Assembly (NCBI GenBank): GCA_005798965.1
Contig: SYIB01000181.1
Location: 1 to 6,814, forward strand
Length of the DNA: 6,814 nucleotides
DNA from: Planctomycetia bacterium
Lineage (GTDB): Bacteria; Planctomycetota; Phycisphaerae; Phycisphaerales; SM1A02
Direction: 5' to 3'
The notes beneath the pieces were generated by a model. That model was not told the DNA's origin. It was given only the letters and a program-made list of their open reading frames with translations, and made no database searches. Made by a program: the position numbers and the translations under genes. Positions 4,264 to 6,814 of the stretch are shown piece after piece; position 1 is the first letter of the stretch; the number at the start of each line of letters is the position of its first letter.

Positions 4264-6571
4264 CGGGTTCGGCCTTGCGCACATCCTCGCCGGGATCGGC
4301 TGCCGCGTCCACTGCGCGCAGCGTGAGCCGGCCGACCACAAGATCGGGCGATCCCGGTCGACCAGCCCAGACCACCACGGGCCCGCGCTCGCTCACCTCG
4401 ATCCGCCCGGCGGGAAAGGTCGCGAGTTTCATGCGCCCGGTCACGCGTTCCGTGGGTGGCTGCGTGGCCGTGATCCGAACGCGCTTGTCTTGATCGGGCT
4501 GGCCGGCAGGCTCGACCGGCAGACCATCCCTGCCACGGTCAGCATCGTGTGCAGCCCGCGCCTCGTATCCGACATCGATGGTGGCAAATCGATCCGGTCC
4601 ACCCACAAGTCCTGCTTCGATGAACACGTCGTAAGCACCAGCATCAAGCTCGACGACCCACGCGCATCGCGCAAGCGGATCCGTCCACCCCTCGATCACG
4701 CCCGGATCGACACGCTGGTCGAAGGCATAGACGAGCGACGAACCCTCGAGTTCCGCCAAGGCGGGGTGACCGATCCAGCGCGCACCGCTCTGCTCCATCG
4801 GTGGCCACAGGTCGATCGGTTCGATCGTGGGCAGCGTGGCACCGGCCTTCGCGGCCTCGATCCACGCGGCCAAGAGCGGCTTCACGCGGGAGGCGGGCAA
4901 CGCGTAGGTCGCCGTGCGATCAGGCCGCGCGATGTTGATGCCGATCGCGCGCCCATCAAGCCCCAAGAGCGGACCACCCATGCACATGCACGGCAACGGC
5001 GTGTCATGCTGCAGCACGCCACCGAACCCGCTCGCGCGCCGGCTCGCCGGGAAGAGCGCCGTGCTCTGGGCGATGCGGCGATCATCCGGGCGTACGGTCA
5101 CGCGGGTCAGGAGCGACAGAGGCGAACCATCGCGATCGAGTTCGATGAGGAGCAGTTCGCCGCCACCATAGGCGCGCACGATGCGACCGATGTCCCCTGG
5201 GCCAGCCACAGCTTGCCCAGCCAAGCGCAGCAGGCGATCGCCGGCGCGCAGCCCCGCGACCCACGCTGGCGAGCCGATCGTGGCTTCGATCACCTTGAGT
5301 CCGGGTCCGTCCGGCGCGCCTTGTTCCACGCGGATCCCGAGGAATCCAGACAGGCCGTCGACGGCGTTCTCGCGCACGCCATCAAGGCCCATGATGCCCC
5401 ATGATTCACCGTTCCACTGCGATGAGGCGCTCACGACAATCGTGCCGGACGGTGGGACCGCATCGAGAGCCCACTCGATCGGAATCAGGTCATCACCATC
5501 GACCTTGAGCACGACAAGATCCAGATCGCGATCGCGCGCCACACGGCGCGCCGGTACGGTGGTGCCCACCGGCAGCGTGACTTCGACGGCATTGCTCGAT
5601 CGACCAATGTCGCTGTCCTTGGCGAGGAGCACACCTGATGCATCGATCACCGTGGCCATGCCGACCGGGCGATGGTCGACCAGCACTTGGCAGACGGACT
5701 GCAGCCACGGCGTCGTCAGGTCGCCCGTGATCGCGCGCACACCGGGCGCACCACGGCCCGCATCGCCAGTCGGCTCGAACTCGCCGCGCTCGCCAGCCCA
5801 CATCGCCTGCAGTTCGTCTGGATCCATCGTGCGGCCGCCGGTCACGGTGCTGGCCTTGAGGTCAGCCAGCCGTGAGGCCGCGAAGTCGCTGGTGCACATC
5901 GAGCCCAGCGTGGGCTCGCCGCTGGTCGTGCTCACGATGCCGACCAGCCTGCCCTGAAGATCAAAGACGCCGCCACCGGAATCGCCACCGGACATCGGTG
6001 CATCGAGATCGATGGCATGATCGCGCTGGTTGATCACACGACCGATACGCATGACTGCGGCGCGATCCTCCATGAAGCCATGCGTGTGGCCGAAGGGTGC
6101 CAGCCAATCGCCCACGACAAGCCGCGCCGATGGTCCAAGGTGCGCCGCAACAATCCCATCGACCGGATCGAACTTCACGAGACCGCAGTCCTTGTTGCCT
6201 TCGCAATGCAGGCCGGCCGTCGTCCCGGGGATCGTGCGACCATCGGGCAACTCGATCGCCACGGCCTGACCGGGCTTCTCGAAGCAGTGTCCCGCGGTCA
6301 GGATCCAACCTTCCTGCGCATCGATGATCGTGCCACTGCATGAACCACCGACGCCAAGCTCGTTCACCCTGATCGCCACCTGCGTCGGTCGGGCTGCCCG
6401 TGCGAGCGCCTGCAGCCTGGCCTGAAGCAATTGCAGGTCCTGCAATCGTTCGGGTGCGCGAAGATCGGGATCCCCGGCACGGGCGACAGGAAGGTGAACT
6501 GCAGTGGAAAGGACCAGCGCCGCCAGCATCGCAGGCAGCGCGCCGGACAGGCTGCTCGTCAGCGCTCCCAC
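4256..6571 (-). CDS. Exported S1 (trypsin-like) protease with a second PDZ-interrupted pseudo-protease unit and a C-terminal CBM-like domain
   Basis: Residue numbers count from GTG 6571 (771 aa). An N-terminal signal peptide has the hydrophobic stretch AMLAALVLSTAVHLPVARA, cleaved probably after ARA at about residue 32. An S1 protease domain (about 62-240) keeps the triad: LTAGHCF (H95), NKDCGLVKFD (D128) and SGGDSGGGVF (S198). Cys pairs around SCSG/AGHC and LHCEGNKDC suggest disulfides. A second HtrA-like unit follows: AKDSDI puts Ser320 at the His position, DLVVLK keeps D351, and CMGGPLLGLDG puts Met531 at the Ser position, so it is probably inactive. A PDZ domain (about 410-495; GSPAWVAGLRAGDRLL) sits between its Asp and Ser regions. 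Residues about 580-756 resemble a beta-sandwich galactose-binding/CBM6-35-like module (EGWTDP...AWVVELDAGAYDVFIEAG). Start choice is uncertain: GTG 6571 overlaps the kinase stop by 13 nt, and TTG 6601 and ATG 6529 are alternatives. The frame extends to 6721, but that part overlaps kinase coding sequence. Confidence 0.88.
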   Translation of the reverse strand: MGALTSSLSGALPAMLAALVLSTAVHLPVARAGDPDLRAPERLQDLQLLQARLQALARAARPTQVAIRVNELGVGGSCSGTIIDAQEGWILTAGHCFEKPGQAVAIELPDGRTIPGTTAGLHCEGNKDCGLVKFDPVDGIVAAHLGPSARLVVGDWLAPFGHTHGFMEDRAAVMRIGRVINQRDHAIDLDAPMSGGDSGGGVFDLQGRLVGIVSTTSGEPTLGSMCTSDFAASRLADLKASTVTGGRTMDPDELQAMWAGERGEFEPTGDAGRGAPGVRAITGDLTTPWLQSVCQVLVDHRPVGMATVIDASGVLLAKDSDIGRSSNAVEVTLPVGTTVPARRVARDRDLDLVVLKVDGDDLIPIEWALDAVPPSGTIVVSASSQWNGESWGIMGLDGVRENAVDGLSGFLGIRVEQGAPDGPGLKVIEATIGSPAWVAGLRAGDRLLRLAGQAVAGPGDIGRIVRAYGGGELLLIELDRDGSPLSLLTRVTVRPDDRRIAQSTALFPASRRASGFGGVLQHDTPLPCMCMGGPLLGLDGRAIGINIARPDRTATYALPASRVKPLLAAWIEAAKAGATLPTIEPIDLWPPMEQSGARWIGHPALAELEGSSLVYAFDQRVDPGVIEGWTDPLARCAWVVELDAGAYDVFIEAGLVGGPDRFATIDVGYEARAAHDADRGRDGLPVEPAGQPDQDKRVRITATQPPTERVTGRMKLATFPAGRIEVSERGPVVVWAGRPGSPDLVVGRLTLRAVDAAADPGEDVRKAEPDE

Positions 6572-6814
6572 GACCCCTGCGAGGATTCGCTCGATCCCCA
6601 ACCACGAGTGTCCAGACGAACACCGTCGGGCTGCGCCGCAAAGAGTGTTCGCAGGTCTTCCAGCCGCTGGGCCACGAGCTGCATCGAGGCAGGGCGGTGG
6701 CTGGGGAGCACCTGAACGCAATCGAGGATCAGGTCCGAGAGCATGGGGTGGATCGACTTGTTGCGGGTCACCGGCGGAACAGGCGGCTTGACGGCCACCG
6801 GCGTGAACTCGCCA
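6559..6814 (-). CDS. Hanks-type Ser/Thr protein kinase, C-terminal end (5' part beyond the window)
   Basis: The frame enters from the right edge (GEFTPVAVKPPVPP...) and ends at TGA 6561-6559. Residues HPMLSDLILDCVQVLPSHRPASMQLVAQRLEDL match kinase subdomain XI, with 'LxxLIxxCxxxxPxxRPxSMxxVxxRLE' carrying the conserved Arg of the C-lobe. A Gly/Ser-rich tail of about 26 residues follows and contains no transmembrane segment in the visible part. Catalytic and ATP-binding motifs would lie outside the window and cannot be checked. A GTG within the visible part would make a 79-residue ORF, but that is internal to the kinase domain and not a plausible start. The stop overlaps the start region of the protease gene, which suggests an operon and a possible signalling link between kinase and exported protease. 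Confidence 0.8.
   Translation of the reverse strand, partial: GEFTPVAVKPPVPPVTRNKSIHPMLSDLILDCVQVLPSHRPASMQLVAQRLEDLRTLFAAQPDGVRLDTRGWGSSESSQGSWER

Noticed and set aside
4133..5404. 423-codon open frame on the plus strand
   Set aside because: It is antisense to the protease and deaminase genes. Its product is rich in Arg, His and Asp without any domain pattern, as expected for a GC-rich mirror frame.
6559..6798. Independent 79-residue small protein
   Set aside because: The frame continues past the window edge, and its residues are the C-lobe end of a protein kinase, so the GTG is internal.
1..6814. Frequent GATC/CGATCG-type words suggesting a repeated motif such as HIP1
   Set aside because: They fall in coding frames as Asp-GAT next to C-starting codons or Ile-ATC codons, with no regular spacing. 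I could not count them against expectation.

Overview
This is a compact, GC-rich bacterial window in which coding sequence fills almost everything and the longest gap between genes is about 54 bp. I infer a Planctomycetes-like bacterium, possibly Phycisphaerae. The grounds are the C-terminal tail of a Hanks-type Ser/Thr kinase, a large exported protease with a PDZ module and a carbohydrate-binding-like domain, and a short protein carrying an 'RRGMTTPALLALES' stretch that I recall from planctomycete hypotheticals. This assignment rests on recall of families and was not confirmed by a database search.

Layout. Positions 1-616 (minus strand) hold a small two-gene unit: a membrane protein with a PH-like cytoplasmic domain (170-616) and, overlapping its stop, the N-terminal 59 codons of a second protein that runs off the left edge. 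Divergent from it on the plus strand is a kynureninase gene, kynU (639-1925). A hairpin lies at the kynU stop codon, and kynU converges on a minus-strand pair, an SDR oxidoreductase (2967-3767) followed after 3 nt by a DMT/EamA transporter (1980-2963). Upstream of that pair, also on the minus strand, is a cluster that enters from the right edge: a protein kinase C-terminus (6559-6814), an exported S1 protease with a second, inactive protease-like unit (4256-6571), and a dCMP deaminase-family protein (3820-4263). These three overlap end to start and are probably co-transcribed.

The most interesting signals are regulatory and architectural. Each of the three visible transcription-unit heads (kynU, the PH-like membrane gene and the SDR) lacks a Shine-Dalgarno and has a TAnnnT hexamer exactly 6 nt before its start codon, which is the arrangement expected for leaderless mRNAs. 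For kynU and its divergent neighbour the two -10 hexamers overlap on opposite strands inside a 22-bp gap, forming a very small bidirectional promoter. The exported protease has an intact His-Asp-Ser S1 domain followed by an HtrA-like unit that has lost its His and Ser and has a PDZ domain inserted between its Asp and Ser regions. The SDR lacks the canonical YxxxK pair, and the kynureninase carries two unusual residues at positions aligning with the substrate pocket.

No RNA genes, mobile elements, CRISPR arrays or large repeats were seen. I found no convincing evidence of an entirely new multi-gene system. The kinase-protease-deaminase cluster is the best candidate for an undescribed functional association.
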